The notes below the pieces were generated by a model, which saw only the letters and a program-made list of their open reading frames with translations, was not told where the DNA came from and ran no database searches. Below are positions 17,137-25,720 of a stretch of 64,000 nt of DNA, in pieces. Each line of letters begins with the position of its first letter. Positions within the stretch are counted from its first letter, which is position 1. This stretch comes from Rugamonas brunnea (lineage in GTDB: Bacteria; Pseudomonadota; Gammaproteobacteria; Burkholderiales; Burkholderiaceae_D). The position numbers and the translations under genes were made by a program. Location of the stretch: positions 124,001 to 188,000 of the forward strand of contig NZ_JACEZT010000002.1 of assembly GCF_014042345.1 (NCBI RefSeq), read 5' to 3'.

Positions 17137-18627
17137 ATGCATACCGCTCCCCCCGATCCGGCCAACCTGTTCGCGCGCCGCCAGCAAGTGGCCGAGGCCC
17201 TGCGCGCCGTGCTGCCCGCGCGCTGCGTGCTGGCCGAGCCGGAGGATACCCGGCCCTACGAATGCGACGGCCTGGCCGCCTACCGCCAGCTGCCGATGGT
17301 GGTGGTGCTGCCCGACAGCGAGGCGCAGGTGATCGCCATCGTCAACGTGTGCCGCCAGTTGCAAGTGCCGATCGTGCCGCGCGGCGCCGGCACCGGCCTG
17401 TCCGGCGGCGCCATGCCGATCGCGGACGGGGTGGTGCTGTCCACGGCGCGCCTGAACCAGATCATCCGCATGGACGCCTATTCGCGTACGGCCGTGGTGC
17501 AGCCGGGCGTGCGCAACCTGGCCATCTCCGACGCCGCCGCCCGCCATGACCTGTACTACGCCCCCGATCCCTCGTCGCAGATCGCCTGCACCATCGGCGG
17601 CAACGTGGCCGAGAATTCGGGCGGCGTGCATTGCCTGAAGTATGGCCTGACCGTGCATAACGTGCTGCGGGTGCGCATGGTCACCATCGAGGGCGAGGTG
17701 GTGGAGCTGGGCGGCGAATCGCTGGATGCGCCGGGGCTGGACCTGCTGGCGGTGTTCATCGGTTCCGAAGGCATGCTGGGCATCGTGACGGAAGTGACGG
17801 TCAAGCTGATTCCCAAGCCATCGACGGCGCGCGTGATCATGGCTTCCTTCAGCGAGGTGGGCGCCGGCTGCAACGCCGTGGCCGACCTGATTGCGGCCGG
17901 CATCATCCCGGCCGGGCTGGAGATGATGGACCAGACCTCGGCCCGCATGGTCGAGCCGTTCTGCAAGGCCGGCTACGACACCGAGGCGGCCGCCATCCTG
18001 CTGTGCGAGGCCGACGGCACGCCCGAGGAAGTGGAAGAAGACATCGCGCGCATGACGGCCGTGCTGCAGGCGGCCGGCGCCAGCGCCATCGCCGTGTCGC
18101 AGAACGAAGCCGAGCGGCTGCGCTTCTGGTCGGGCCGCAAGAACGCCTTCCCGGCCGCCGGCCGCATCTCGCCCGATTACTACTGCATGGACGGCACCAT
18201 CCCCCGCAAACGGCTGGCCGAGGTGCTGGCCGGGATCGCGCGCATGGAAACCAAGTACGGCCTGCGCTGCGCCAACGTGTTCCACGCGGGCGACGGCAAC
18301 CTGCACCCGCTGATCCTGTTCGACGCCAACCAGCCCGACGAATTCGCGCGGGCCGAGGCCTTCGGCGCCGAGATCCTGGCGATGAGCGTGGAAGTGGGCG
18401 GCACCATCACGGGCGAGCACGGGGTGGGCATCGAGAAGATCAATTCCATGTGCGAGCAGTTCACGGCCCAGGAGCTGGAAGCGTTCTTCGCCGTCAAGCG
18501 CGCCTTCGATCCGCTCAAGCTGCTCAATCCCGACAAGGCGATCCCCACCCTGAACCGCTGCGCCGACATGGGCAAGATGCGGGTCACGGGCGGCGTCCTG
18601 AAATTCCCCGACTTGCCGCGTTTCTGA
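17137..18627 (+). CDS. glcD: Glycolate oxidase subunit GlcD (FAD-linked)
   Basis: FAD subunit of glycolate dehydrogenase, oxidising glycolate to glyoxylate at the membrane. 496 residues from ATG 17137. FAD_binding_4 domain: LPMVVVLPDSEAQV, PRGAGTGLSGGAMPIADGVVLS, IGGNVAENSGGVHCLKYG; C-terminal FAD-oxidase domain with HAGDGNLHPLILFD and GGTITGEHGVGIEK. The frame also allows an ATG 42 bases earlier; 17137 fits the family better. First of the glcDEF operon, 10 bases before glcE. Confidence 0.95.
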   Translation: MHTAPPDPANLFARRQQVAEALRAVLPARCVLAEPEDTRPYECDGLAAYRQLPMVVVLPDSEAQVIAIVNVCRQLQVPIVPRGAGTGLSGGAMPIADGVVLSTARLNQIIRMDAYSRTAVVQPGVRNLAISDAAARHDLYYAPDPSSQIACTIGGNVAENSGGVHCLKYGLTVHNVLRVRMVTIEGEVVELGGESLDAPGLDLLAVFIGSEGMLGIVTEVTVKLIPKPSTARVIMASFSEVGAGCNAVADLIAAGIIPAGLEMMDQTSARMVEPFCKAGYDTEAAAILLCEADGTPEEVEEDIARMTAVLQAAGASAIAVSQNEAERLRFWSGRKNAFPAAGRISPDYYCMDGTIPRKRLAEVLAGIARMETKYGLRCANVFHAGDGNLHPLILFDANQPDEFARAEAFGAEILAMSVEVGGTITGEHGVGIEKINSMCEQFTAQELEAFFAVKRAFDPLKLLNPDKAIPTLNRCADMGKMRVTGGVLKFPDLPRF

Positions 18628-18637
18628 CGGAGTTCCT

Positions 18638-19687
18638 TTGCACGCCATCCTCACCCAATACCAAGAACAGATCCGCGCGGCCACGGCCGCCGGCACGCCG
18701 TTGCGCCTGCGCGGCGGCGGCACCAAGGACTGGTACGGCAACATGCCCACCGGCGAACTGCTCGACACGCGCGCTTACAGCGGCGTGCTGGCCTACGAAC
18801 CGACGGAGCTGGTGATCACGGCCCGCTGCGGCACGCCGCTGGCCGAGATCGAAGCGCTGCTGGCCGAACGGCGCCAGATGCTGGCCTTCGAGCCGCCACG
18901 CTATGGCGCCGCATCCACCATCGGCGGCGTGGTGGCGGCGGCGTTGTCCGGCCCGCGCCGCGCCAGCGCCGGCGCCGTGCGCGACTTCGTGCTGGGCGCG
19001 GCCCTGATGGACGGGCATGGCGAGCTGCTGTGCTTCGGCGGCCAGGTGATGAAGAACGTGGCCGGTTACGACGTGTCGCGCCTGTTGGCCGGCTCGCTGG
19101 GCACGCTGGGCCTGATCATGGACGTGTCGCTCAAGGTGCTGCCGCAGCCCGTGTGCGAGGCCAGCGTGCGCTTCGAGCTGTCGGAGATCGACGCGCTGCG
19201 CCGGCTGAACGAGTGGGGCGGCCAGCCGCTGCCCATCTCGGCCAGTTGCTGGCACGACGGCATCCTGTCGCTGCGCCTGTCCGGGGCCGAGGCGGCCGTG
19301 GCGGCCGCGCGGCGCAAGCTGGGCGGCCAGCCGGTGGACCATGACGCGGCCTTCTGGGCCAGCCTGCGCGACCAGCGCCATGCCTTCTTCGATGGCGGCG
19401 AATTGTGGCGGCTGTCCGTGCCGCCCACGGCCAGCGCGCTGGTGCTGAAGGGCGAACAGCTGATCGAGTGGGGCGGGGCGCAGCGCTGGCTGCACGTGGC
19501 CGGCGGCGACGCGGCCAGCATCCGCCGCACGGTGGCCGCCGTGGGCGGGCACGCCACGCTGTTCCGCGGCGGCGACCGGAAAGCGGGCGTGTTCCAGCCG
19601 CTGGCGCCGGCCGTGGCGGCCATCCACCAGCGCCTGAAGGCCAGTTTCGATCCGGCCGGTATTTTCAACCGCGGCCGCATGTACTGA
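18638..19687 (+). CDS. glcE: Glycolate oxidase subunit GlcE (FAD-binding), TTG start
   Basis: Second FAD-binding subunit of glycolate dehydrogenase; 349 residues. RLRGGGTKDWYGN and GAASTIGGVVAAALSGPRRASAGAVRDFVLG are the FAD-binding segments, and the C-terminus ends with the usual KASFDPAGIFNRGRMY. Translation starts at TTG 18638, with GGAG at 18629-18632 at proper distance; no ATG lies near. It is 9 bases before glcF. Less conserved than GlcD, but position and ending make the call safe. Confidence 0.94.
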   Translation: MHAILTQYQEQIRAATAAGTPLRLRGGGTKDWYGNMPTGELLDTRAYSGVLAYEPTELVITARCGTPLAEIEALLAERRQMLAFEPPRYGAASTIGGVVAAALSGPRRASAGAVRDFVLGAALMDGHGELLCFGGQVMKNVAGYDVSRLLAGSLGTLGLIMDVSLKVLPQPVCEASVRFELSEIDALRRLNEWGGQPLPISASCWHDGILSLRLSGAEAAVAAARRKLGGQPVDHDAAFWASLRDQRHAFFDGGELWRLSVPPTASALVLKGEQLIEWGGAQRWLHVAGGDAASIRRTVAAVGGHATLFRGGDRKAGVFQPLAPAVAAIHQRLKASFDPAGIFNRGRMY

Positions 19688-19696
19688 CGGAGCACC

Positions 19697-20944
19697 ATGC
19701 AAACTGATCTCGCCGATTTCATCAAGAACACGCGCGACGGCGAAGAAGCCGACGCCATCCTGCGCGCCTGCGTGCACTGCGGCTTTTGCACGGCCACCTG
19801 TCCCACCTACCAGTTGCTGGGCGATGAGCTGGACGGGCCGCGCGGGCGCATCTACCTGATCAAGCAGGTGCTGGAAGGGGCGCCCGTCACGGCCAAGACC
19901 CAGAGCCACCTGGACCGCTGCCTGACCTGCCGCAACTGCGAATCGACCTGCCCGTCCGGCGTCAAGTACGGGCGGCTGGTGGACATCGGCCGCAAGGTGG
20001 TCGAGCAGCGCGTGCAGCGCCCGCTGGCCGAGCGCGTCAAGCGCGCCGTGCTCAAGGAAGCGCTGCCGCGCAGCTGGGTATTCACGCCGGCGCTCAAGGC
20101 GGGCCAGTTGTTGCGGCCCTTGTTGTCCAGACCCTTGCAGGACAAGATCCCGCACGCGCACAGCGCCGGCCAGCGTCCGGCGCGTTCGCACGCGCGCAAG
20201 ATGCTGGTGCTGGAAGGCTGCACGCAACCGGGCATGGCGCCCAACATCAACAGCGCCACGGCGCGCGTGCTGGACTTGCTGGGCGTGCAGTTGCTGAGCG
20301 CGCCCAAGGCCGGTTGCTGCGGCGCGCTGCGCTACCATCTGAATGACCAGGACGGCGGCCTGGATGACATGCGCCGCAACATCGACGCCTGGTGGCCGTA
20401 TGTGGAAGGCACGGGCGGCGCGCCGCGCGTGGAAGCGATCGTGATGACGGCGTCCGGCTGCGGCGCCACCGTCAAGGAATACGGCCACCTGCTGGCGCAC
20501 GACGCGGCCTATGCGGTCAAGGCCGAGCGCATCTCGGCGCTGACGCGCGACCTGAGCGAGGTGATGCCGGCGTTCGAGGAAGAGCTGGCGCGCCGGCTGC
20601 GCGGCAAGATCAAGCAGCGCGTGGTCTACCATCCACCGTGCACGCTGCAGCACGGCCAGCAGATCCGGGGCAAGGTGGAAGGCCTGTTGCGTGCGGCCGG
20701 TGTCGATGTGACGCTGTGCGCGGACAGCCATTTGTGCTGCGGCTCGGCCGGCACCTATTCTCTGCTGCAGCCGGAATTGTCGCTGCAACTGCGTGACCGC
20801 AAGCTGGCCAGTCTGGCGGCCACGGAGGCGGAAGTCATCGTGTCGGCCAACGTGGGCTGCCAGGCGCACCTGCAGTCGGGTACGCAGACCCCGGTGCAGC
20901 ACTGGATAGAACTGATCGACCGCGCGCTGGCGCCGGCGGCTTAG
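19697..20944 (+). CDS. glcF: Glycolate oxidase iron-sulfur subunit GlcF
   Basis: Passes electrons from GlcDE to the quinone pool. 415 residues: two [4Fe-4S] ferredoxin motifs near the N-terminus, CVHCGFCTATCP and CLTCRNCESTCP, then two CCG domains with GCCGALRYH and CCGSAGTYSLLQP. GGAG precedes ATG 19697. Ends the operon; its stop overlaps by four bases the stop of a convergent small membrane-protein gene at 20941. Confidence 0.96.
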   Translation: MQTDLADFIKNTRDGEEADAILRACVHCGFCTATCPTYQLLGDELDGPRGRIYLIKQVLEGAPVTAKTQSHLDRCLTCRNCESTCPSGVKYGRLVDIGRKVVEQRVQRPLAERVKRAVLKEALPRSWVFTPALKAGQLLRPLLSRPLQDKIPHAHSAGQRPARSHARKMLVLEGCTQPGMAPNINSATARVLDLLGVQLLSAPKAGCCGALRYHLNDQDGGLDDMRRNIDAWWPYVEGTGGAPRVEAIVMTASGCGATVKEYGHLLAHDAAYAVKAERISALTRDLSEVMPAFEEELARRLRGKIKQRVVYHPPCTLQHGQQIRGKVEGLLRAAGVDVTLCADSHLCCGSAGTYSLLQPELSLQLRDRKLASLAATEAEVIVSANVGCQAHLQSGTQTPVQHWIELIDRALAPAA

Positions 20945-21342
20945 CGCCAGCGTTCGGCCTGTTTGACGAGGTAGTGGTCGTACACGTAGCGCCACGGGAT
21001 GATGAAGGGGAAGATCAGCACCACCAGGCACTGGATGGCATTTTCCAGCGTGGCCCCGGCCAGGCTGCCCGTTTTCCACAGCGGGTAGGCGACGGTGCCC
21101 AGCCAGATCAGCTTCCACGTCAGTTCCCACAGCAGCAGGGGCAGCATCTGCAACGGATAGCGCAGGCCCAGCACGCACAGCGCGGAGAACGCGGCCAGCA
21201 TGCACACCACCACGCCCTGCATCAGTTCCCATGGCTTGTCATGGTGGATCACGCCGGGCCAGATGAGGAGGCCGAGGCCCACCACGACCAGCAGGTACAG
21301 CGCTCTGAGCAGATACAGCCGGATCACGGACACTTCTTTCAT
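20941..21342 (-). CDS. Small integral membrane protein of an ArsR cassette, unknown function
   Basis: 133 residues with four predicted membrane helices, roughly 8-27, 40-60, 64-90 and 98-117. Not recognised as a named family. It is the third gene of a minus-strand set led by an ArsR-type regulator (21973) and a small coiled-coil membrane protein (21632), with gaps of 8 and 32 bases, so it is probably under the same operator. The chain has a single basic C-terminal tail (KQAERWR) and no obvious metal-binding Cys or His cluster. It overlaps the glcF end by four bases, convergently. Confidence 0.7.
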   Translation of the reverse strand: MKEVSVIRLYLLRALYLLVVVGLGLLIWPGVIHHDKPWELMQGVVVCMLAAFSALCVLGLRYPLQMLPLLLWELTWKLIWLGTVAYPLWKTGSLAGATLENAIQCLVVLIFPFIIPWRYVYDHYLVKQAERWR

Positions 21343-21374
21343 CTCGCTTGCTCCTTATTTCAGGGGAATGGGAT

Positions 21375-21632
21375 TTACTCGACTTCCTTCAGCACTTTTT
21401 CCACCGTCGCCACGCGCGATTTCAGTTCGCCCAGCGCCGCGTCCATGGATGCCAGCCGGCGCGCCGTTTCCGCTTGCGCGGCGGCCGCTTGTTCGGCCAG
21501 CTGGCGGTAGGCGTTGTCGTTGGCCAAGCGCGCCTTGGCTTGCTGGATGGCCGCATAGGAGCGCATGCCGAACACCACGATGATGGTGATGAGCGGCAGG
21601 CAGATCGTCAGGAGAAACACACTTTCGGACAT
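21375..21632 (-). CDS. Membrane-anchored coiled-coil small protein, unknown function
   Basis: 85 residues: one N-terminal membrane helix (about 4-24) followed by an Ala/Glu-rich amphipathic helix predicted to form a coiled coil (LAEQAAAAQAETARRLASMDAALGELKSRVATVEKVLKEVE). The layout recalls PspB or envelope-tethered scaffold proteins, but the sequence is not PspB. Second gene of the ArsR-led set; starts 8 bases after the regulator's stop, so translation is probably linked. No function assigned. Confidence 0.7.
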   Translation of the reverse strand: MSESVFLLTICLPLITIIVVFGMRSYAAIQQAKARLANDNAYRQLAEQAAAAQAETARRLASMDAALGELKSRVATVEKVLKEVE

Positions 21633-21640
21633 GATGGCCT

Positions 21641-21973
21641 CTACGTTTCAGTGTTATTGGACAGGGACCGCGCCGCCTGTGCGATGGCGGCCGGGGTAAG
21701 TTCGACGTCGAACGGCGCCGCCTCAAAAAATTTGAGCGCCTTGCCGTCCGGGGACAGTTCCAGCTGGCTCCTCACCAGGCCCGCGTCTTCCAGCTTTTGC
21801 AGGTGCAGGTGCAGCAGCGGGCGGCTGATGCCCAGCTCCCGCGCCAGCTGGCTGACGTAGTTGCGCCCGCCCGATTCCAGCATGGCGATGATGCGCAGCC
21901 GGTGCGGGTTGGCCAGGGCCGACAGCATGGCCAGCAACTGATCGCCGTCGAGTTGTAGGGTTTTCGTTTTCAC
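21641..21973 (-). CDS. ArsR-type winged-helix transcriptional regulator, GTG start
   Basis: 110 residues. Seen: DGDQLLAMLSALANPHRLRIIAMLESGG (helix 1 and the dimer region) and the recognition part YVSQLARELGISRPLLHLHLQKLEDAGLVRSQLELSPDGKALKFFEAAPF, typical of the ArsR/HTH_20 class. No Cys pair for metal sensing is present, so it is not an arsenic or cadmium sensor. The GTG at 21973 is the only suitable start; it lies inside a 34-base dyad (21967-22000), which makes autoregulation likely. Leads the two small membrane-protein genes. Confidence 0.88.
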   Translation of the reverse strand: MKTKTLQLDGDQLLAMLSALANPHRLRIIAMLESGGRNYVSQLARELGISRPLLHLHLQKLEDAGLVRSQLELSPDGKALKFFEAAPFDVELTPAAIAQAARSLSNNTET

Positions 21974-22000
21974 GTGTAAAGAATATCTTACACATGAAAA
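21967..22000. promoter_or_regulatory. Inverted repeat over the ArsR gene start, probable operator
   Basis: TTTTCACGTGTAA (21967-21979) and TTACACATGAAAA (21988-22000) are inverted repeats with 12 of 13 matching bases and an 8-base spacer. The GTG start codon sits within the left arm. AT-rich dyads of this size at the start of an ArsR-type gene are usually autoregulatory operators. Confidence 0.65.
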
Positions 22001-22053
22001 TAAAGCAAGCAAATTCGCCGTGGCGTGCGCACGGCGTTGCGCGCGGGCTGTGC

Positions 22054-22545
22054 TCAGTGGCGCTGGAACAGCGGGCAGAAGGCGCCGTTGTCGGTCACGC
22101 TGGGACCGGCCGTGCCGTCCGGCTTGAGCTCCTTGAGCCAGCCGTCCGGATGGGCAGGCGTGGGGCGCTTGCCGCAGTTGGTGTGCACCCAGTGGATGCC
22201 TACGCCGTTGGTGTACAGCTGGCCGCATACGCCGATCCGGTCGTTGACGCGGATGGCGGTCAGCGGCGCGGGGATGCCGGCCTGGTTGCGGTCGAAGCCG
22301 GGCACGAACACGTTGTCGATGGCCACGTCGTAGATGCGGCCATCCTGGTCCGCCTTCATGGTCAGGTGCGTGTGCGACAGTTCCACGCCCTTGCGGTACT
22401 GGCCATGCGCGAAGGCGGGGCCGCGCACCACCACGCCGGTGCGGTAGGAACCGGCGGCGGCGCTGCAAGCGGCGGCTTCGTCGGCGAGGGCGCTGTGGGC
22501 GCTGGTGATCATCAGCAGGCCGGCTGCCAGCAGAACGTTTTTCAT
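22054..22545 (-). CDS. Exported protein of unknown function, DUF3465-like
   Basis: 163 residues with a signal peptide (MKNVLLAAGLLMITSAHSALA). Mature part has four Cys and a segment ending IHWVHTNCGKRPTPAHPDGWLKEL; the pattern GxxHWVH...HPDGWL recalls DUF3465, a small secreted family, but this is a weak match by eye. The earlier part (HTHLTMKADQDGRIYDVAIDNVFVPGFD) would be a beta-barrel (OB-like). It lies 21 bases after the GGDEF-EAL gene on the same strand and may be in its transcript. Confidence 0.6.
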   Translation of the reverse strand: MKNVLLAAGLLMITSAHSALADEAAACSAAAGSYRTGVVVRGPAFAHGQYRKGVELSHTHLTMKADQDGRIYDVAIDNVFVPGFDRNQAGIPAPLTAIRVNDRIGVCGQLYTNGVGIHWVHTNCGKRPTPAHPDGWLKELKPDGTAGPSVTDNGAFCPLFQRH

Positions 22546-22566
22546 GTGTTACTCCATGGGTTGAAT

Positions 22567-25077
22567 TCAACCCGCCGCGAACAGCGGGAACTGGGCGCCG
22601 CCATCGGCCTCGGCGCCATGCAGCGTGACGATGGGCGGCAACTGCGCAGCCGCCTGCCAGACGGCCGCGCTGTCGAAGGCGGCCACCCAGGCCAGCACTT
22701 CGTCGGCCGGCATGGGGCGGGCGATGCCGTAGCCCTGGGCCAGGTCGCAGCCCAGGCGCATCAGCATGGCGCCATGCTCGGGCGTCTCCACGCCCTCGGC
22801 GATGATGCGCATGCCGAACGAGCGCGCCAGGTTGATGATGGCGCACACCAGGTGCAGGTCTTCACGTTCCACCAGCATGGAGCGCACGAAGCTCTGGTCG
22901 ATCTTGAGCGTGTCGGCCGGCAGCCGCTTGAGGTAGGACAGCGAGGAATAGCCGGTGCCGAAATCGTCCAGCGCGAAGCTGATGCCCTGGCGCTGGCAGG
23001 CCTGCATGATGGCGCGCACATGGGCCACGTCGGACAGGGCCGACGATTCGAGGATCTCCAGTTCCAGCATGGCCGGCGGCACGTCCGGGAATTCGGCCAA
23101 GATGGCGCCCAGCCGTTCGACGAAATCGGCGCGCTGGAAATGGCGCGCCGCGATGTTGACGCTCACCACCCAGTGCGGTGCTTGCGCGCGCCACGCCTGC
23201 AACTGGCGCAGCGCCTCGCGCAGCACCCACTCGCCGATGTCGACGATGATGTCGCTGTGCTCGACGATGGGCAGGAACTCCATCGGCCCCACCATGCCGC
23301 GCACCGGATGCTGCCAGCGCAGCAGCGCCTCCATGCCGATGATGCGGCCCGAGCGCATGTCCAGCTTGGGCTGGTAGTGCAGCCGCAACTGGCCGGCGCG
23401 CAGCGCGGCGCGCACCTCCGTGCGGCGGTTGTGGTGGGTGCGCACCTGCTCGTCGTGATCGGCGTCGAAGAAGTGGTAACGTTTGCGGCCCGTGAGTTTG
23501 GCCTGGTACAGGGCCTGGTCGGCGTGGCGCAGTAACTGGTCGGCGCTCACCTCGTTGCCCGTGTGGATGGCCACGCCCACGCTGGCCGACATCTTCACCA
23601 CTTCGCCTTCGCACAGGTAGTCCCGTTCCAGCGCCGCCATCAGCCGTTGCAGCAGCTGGCCGATGGCGGCCCGTTCGCCCAGTTCCGGCAGCAGCAGCAC
23701 GAATTCGTCGCCGCCCAGGCGCGCCACGTACTGGCGCTGCCCGGCCATTTCGTGCAGGCGGCTGGCCACTTGCGTGAGCAGGGCGTCGCCGACGGCCTGG
23801 CCCAGGCTGTCGTTGACGTGCTGGAAGTGGTCGAGGTCGAACAGGCACACGGCCAGCCGGTAGCAGCCTTCGCGGGCGCGCGCGATCTCGTGTTCGAAGC
23901 GGGCCGCCAGCGCGCTGCGGTTGGGCAGGCCGGTCAGCACGTCGTGGTTGCTCTGCCACGACATCTGCTGGATCAGCTGGCGCCGTTCGCTCACGTCGCG
24001 GAACACCAGCACCATGCCGTGCACGGCGCCGTTGGCCGAGCGGATGGCGGCGGCCGTGTATTCGATGTTGGCCAGTTCGCCCGAGGTGTGGCGCAAGGCC
24101 TGGTTGGCCATCTTGACGGCCTCGCCGCCGGCGCAGATGGCGTCGGTGGCCTTGAGCAGCGTGTGCTGGCCGAAGTTATTGGCCAGTACGAACACCTGGT
24201 GCAGCTCCATGCCGCGCGCCTGCTCCCCGGTCCGCCCGGTGAGCGCTTCGGCCACGGCGTTGACGGTGGCGATGCGGCCGGCCGTGTCGGTGGTGATGAC
24301 GGCGTCGCCGATCGAGGCCAGCGTCACCTCGATGCGCTCTTTTTCCTCGCGCAGTTGCTGCTGGCTGCGCCGCAGCGTGAGCACCAGCGCCGCCACTTTT
24401 TCGGCCATGTTGTTGAAGGTGCGCGCCAGCGCGCGCGCCTCCAGCGTGCCGCGCACGGGCATGCGCACGGCGTAGTCGCCGTTCTGGAAACGGTCGGTGG
24501 CCAGTTCCAGCCGGCGCAGCATGCGCTGGTTGACGCACACGAGCACGCCCAGCAGCGCATAGATGATGGAGATGTTGATGGCCGAGATCACGGCTTGCTG
24601 GCGCACCGAGTGCCACACGGCGTTCAGCGGCGCTGTGGGCGAGAAGCGCAGCGCCAGGTTGGCGCGCGGGCCGATGGCGCGCTCCATGGCCAGCGCCGGC
24701 ACGGTGTCGAGCGCGGCGAACCAGTCGGGATGGCGCACCGGCGCGGGCGCCGCGCGCAGCGCTTCCAGGTGGCCGCCGGGGTAATCGAGATGGACGTCGG
24801 CCAGGTCGGGATTGAGCAGCAGGGCGCCGGCCAGGGTGGCGTCGAGCGCGGCGCGGTCGCGCGCGGCCAGCGCCGGCTGCAAGGCCGTGGTCAGGTAGCT
24901 TTCCAGTTCATGCGCCTGTTGCCGGTAGCGCGCGCCGGCCGCCTGCGATTCGCCGTCGACGAGCAGCGTGTAGCGCACGCCCGTGACGACGGCGATGATG
25001 ACGAAGATCGGCAGGAACAGGCGGGAGTAGGTACCCATCTGTAACCAGCGCGACAGTAGTTTCCTCAGCAGAGGCAT
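22567..25077 (-). CDS. Membrane GGDEF-EAL protein with HAMP and PAS domains
   Basis: 836 residues, a c-di-GMP turnover enzyme. Rough order: membrane helix 20-40, periplasmic domain 41-160, second helix 165-185, HAMP 185-240, PAS 245-365, GGDEF 375-535, EAL 555-800. The cyclase site ARLGGDEFVLLLP is intact; the inhibitory RxxD site normally four residues before it is absent (GQRQ). The phosphodiesterase has EALLRW and DDFGTGYSSLSYLKRLP with the following LKID, so both halves may work. An alternative start is the internal Met near residue 14. No obvious link to its neighbours except the small exported protein downstream. Confidence 0.93.
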   Translation of the reverse strand: MPLLRKLLSRWLQMGTYSRLFLPIFVIIAVVTGVRYTLLVDGESQAAGARYRQQAHELESYLTTALQPALAARDRAALDATLAGALLLNPDLADVHLDYPGGHLEALRAAPAPVRHPDWFAALDTVPALAMERAIGPRANLALRFSPTAPLNAVWHSVRQQAVISAINISIIYALLGVLVCVNQRMLRRLELATDRFQNGDYAVRMPVRGTLEARALARTFNNMAEKVAALVLTLRRSQQQLREEKERIEVTLASIGDAVITTDTAGRIATVNAVAEALTGRTGEQARGMELHQVFVLANNFGQHTLLKATDAICAGGEAVKMANQALRHTSGELANIEYTAAAIRSANGAVHGMVLVFRDVSERRQLIQQMSWQSNHDVLTGLPNRSALAARFEHEIARAREGCYRLAVCLFDLDHFQHVNDSLGQAVGDALLTQVASRLHEMAGQRQYVARLGGDEFVLLLPELGERAAIGQLLQRLMAALERDYLCEGEVVKMSASVGVAIHTGNEVSADQLLRHADQALYQAKLTGRKRYHFFDADHDEQVRTHHNRRTEVRAALRAGQLRLHYQPKLDMRSGRIIGMEALLRWQHPVRGMVGPMEFLPIVEHSDIIVDIGEWVLREALRQLQAWRAQAPHWVVSVNIAARHFQRADFVERLGAILAEFPDVPPAMLELEILESSALSDVAHVRAIMQACQRQGISFALDDFGTGYSSLSYLKRLPADTLKIDQSFVRSMLVEREDLHLVCAIINLARSFGMRIIAEGVETPEHGAMLMRLGCDLAQGYGIARPMPADEVLAWVAAFDSAAVWQAAAQLPPIVTLHGAEADGGAQFPLFAAG

Positions 25078-25197
25078 AGGCGGTCAAGATGATCCGGCGA
25101 ATTAAACCATCCTCATTATTACCGAAAAGTTAATCCACCAGCATTTTATTTTGCCATTTGTAAAGTTCTTGCCACGACAGGGGCTATGCGGCCACCG

Positions 25198-25220
25198 CTC
25201 GCTTGCGGATTGCAAGCGAG
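25198..25220. terminator. Hairpin after the glutathione peroxidase gene
   Basis: CTCGCTTGC (25198-25206) pairs with GCAAGCGAG (25212-25220) over a 5-base loop. It follows the peroxidase stop on the minus strand by 14 bases. There is no adjacent T run, so intrinsic termination is uncertain. Confidence 0.4.
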
Positions 25221-25234
25221 GGGCCGGCGGACCG

Positions 25235-25720
25235 TCACTCGGCCAGCAGTTTCTCGATGTCGGCGATCAGTTCTTCAGGCTTGGTAGCCGGTGCGTAGCG
25301 CTTATAGACGGTGCCGTCCTTGCGCACCAGGAACTTGGTGAAGTTCCACTTGATGCCCTCCGTGCCCAGCAGGCCGGGCGCTTCCTTCTTGAGCTGCTTG
25401 AACAGCGGGTGGGCCTGGCTGCCGTTCACGTCCACCTTGGCGAACATGGGGAAGGTGACGCCGTAGTTCTTTTCGCAGAAGGCGCCGATCTCGTCGGCCG
25501 AACCCGGTTCCTGGGCGCCGAACTGGTTGCATGGGAAGCCCAGCACCACGGCGCCCTTGTCCTTGAATTGTTCGTACACGGCTTCCAACCCCTGGTACTG
25601 GGGCGTGAAGCCGCACTTGCTGGCCGTGTTGACGATCAATAGAACCTGGCCCTTGTACTGGCCCAGGCTGACGGGCTTGCCGGACAGGGTGTCCGCTTCC
25701 AGGTCGAAAATGGTGTGCAT
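25235..25720 (-). CDS. Glutathione peroxidase (Cys type)
   Basis: 161-residue peroxiredoxin-like glutathione peroxidase that reduces hydroperoxides with glutathione or thioredoxin. Catalytic tetrad: C36 in NTASKCGFTPQY, Gln in FPCNQFGAQEPG, Trp and Asn in KWNFTKFLV. No signal peptide, so cytoplasmic. Its ATG overlaps the pilU stop (TGATG on the minus strand), so it is the last gene of pilT-pilU-gpx and is translationally coupled to the pilus motor. Often annotated btuE or gpxA; symbol left open. Confidence 0.93.
   Translation of the reverse strand: MHTIFDLEADTLSGKPVSLGQYKGQVLLIVNTASKCGFTPQYQGLEAVYEQFKDKGAVVLGFPCNQFGAQEPGSADEIGAFCEKNYGVTFPMFAKVDVNGSQAHPLFKQLKKEAPGLLGTEGIKWNFTKFLVRKDGTVYKRYAPATKPEELIADIEKLLAE

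Noticed and set aside
16756..18768. 670-residue antisense frame over glcD and the adenosyltransferase start
   Set aside because: Shadow of glcD codons; no recognisable domain.
18584..21232. 882-residue antisense frame over glcE-glcF
   Set aside because: Shadow of the glc operon.
21994..23535. 513-residue plus-strand frame over the GGDEF-EAL gene
   Set aside because: Antisense shadow of a well-supported coding region.
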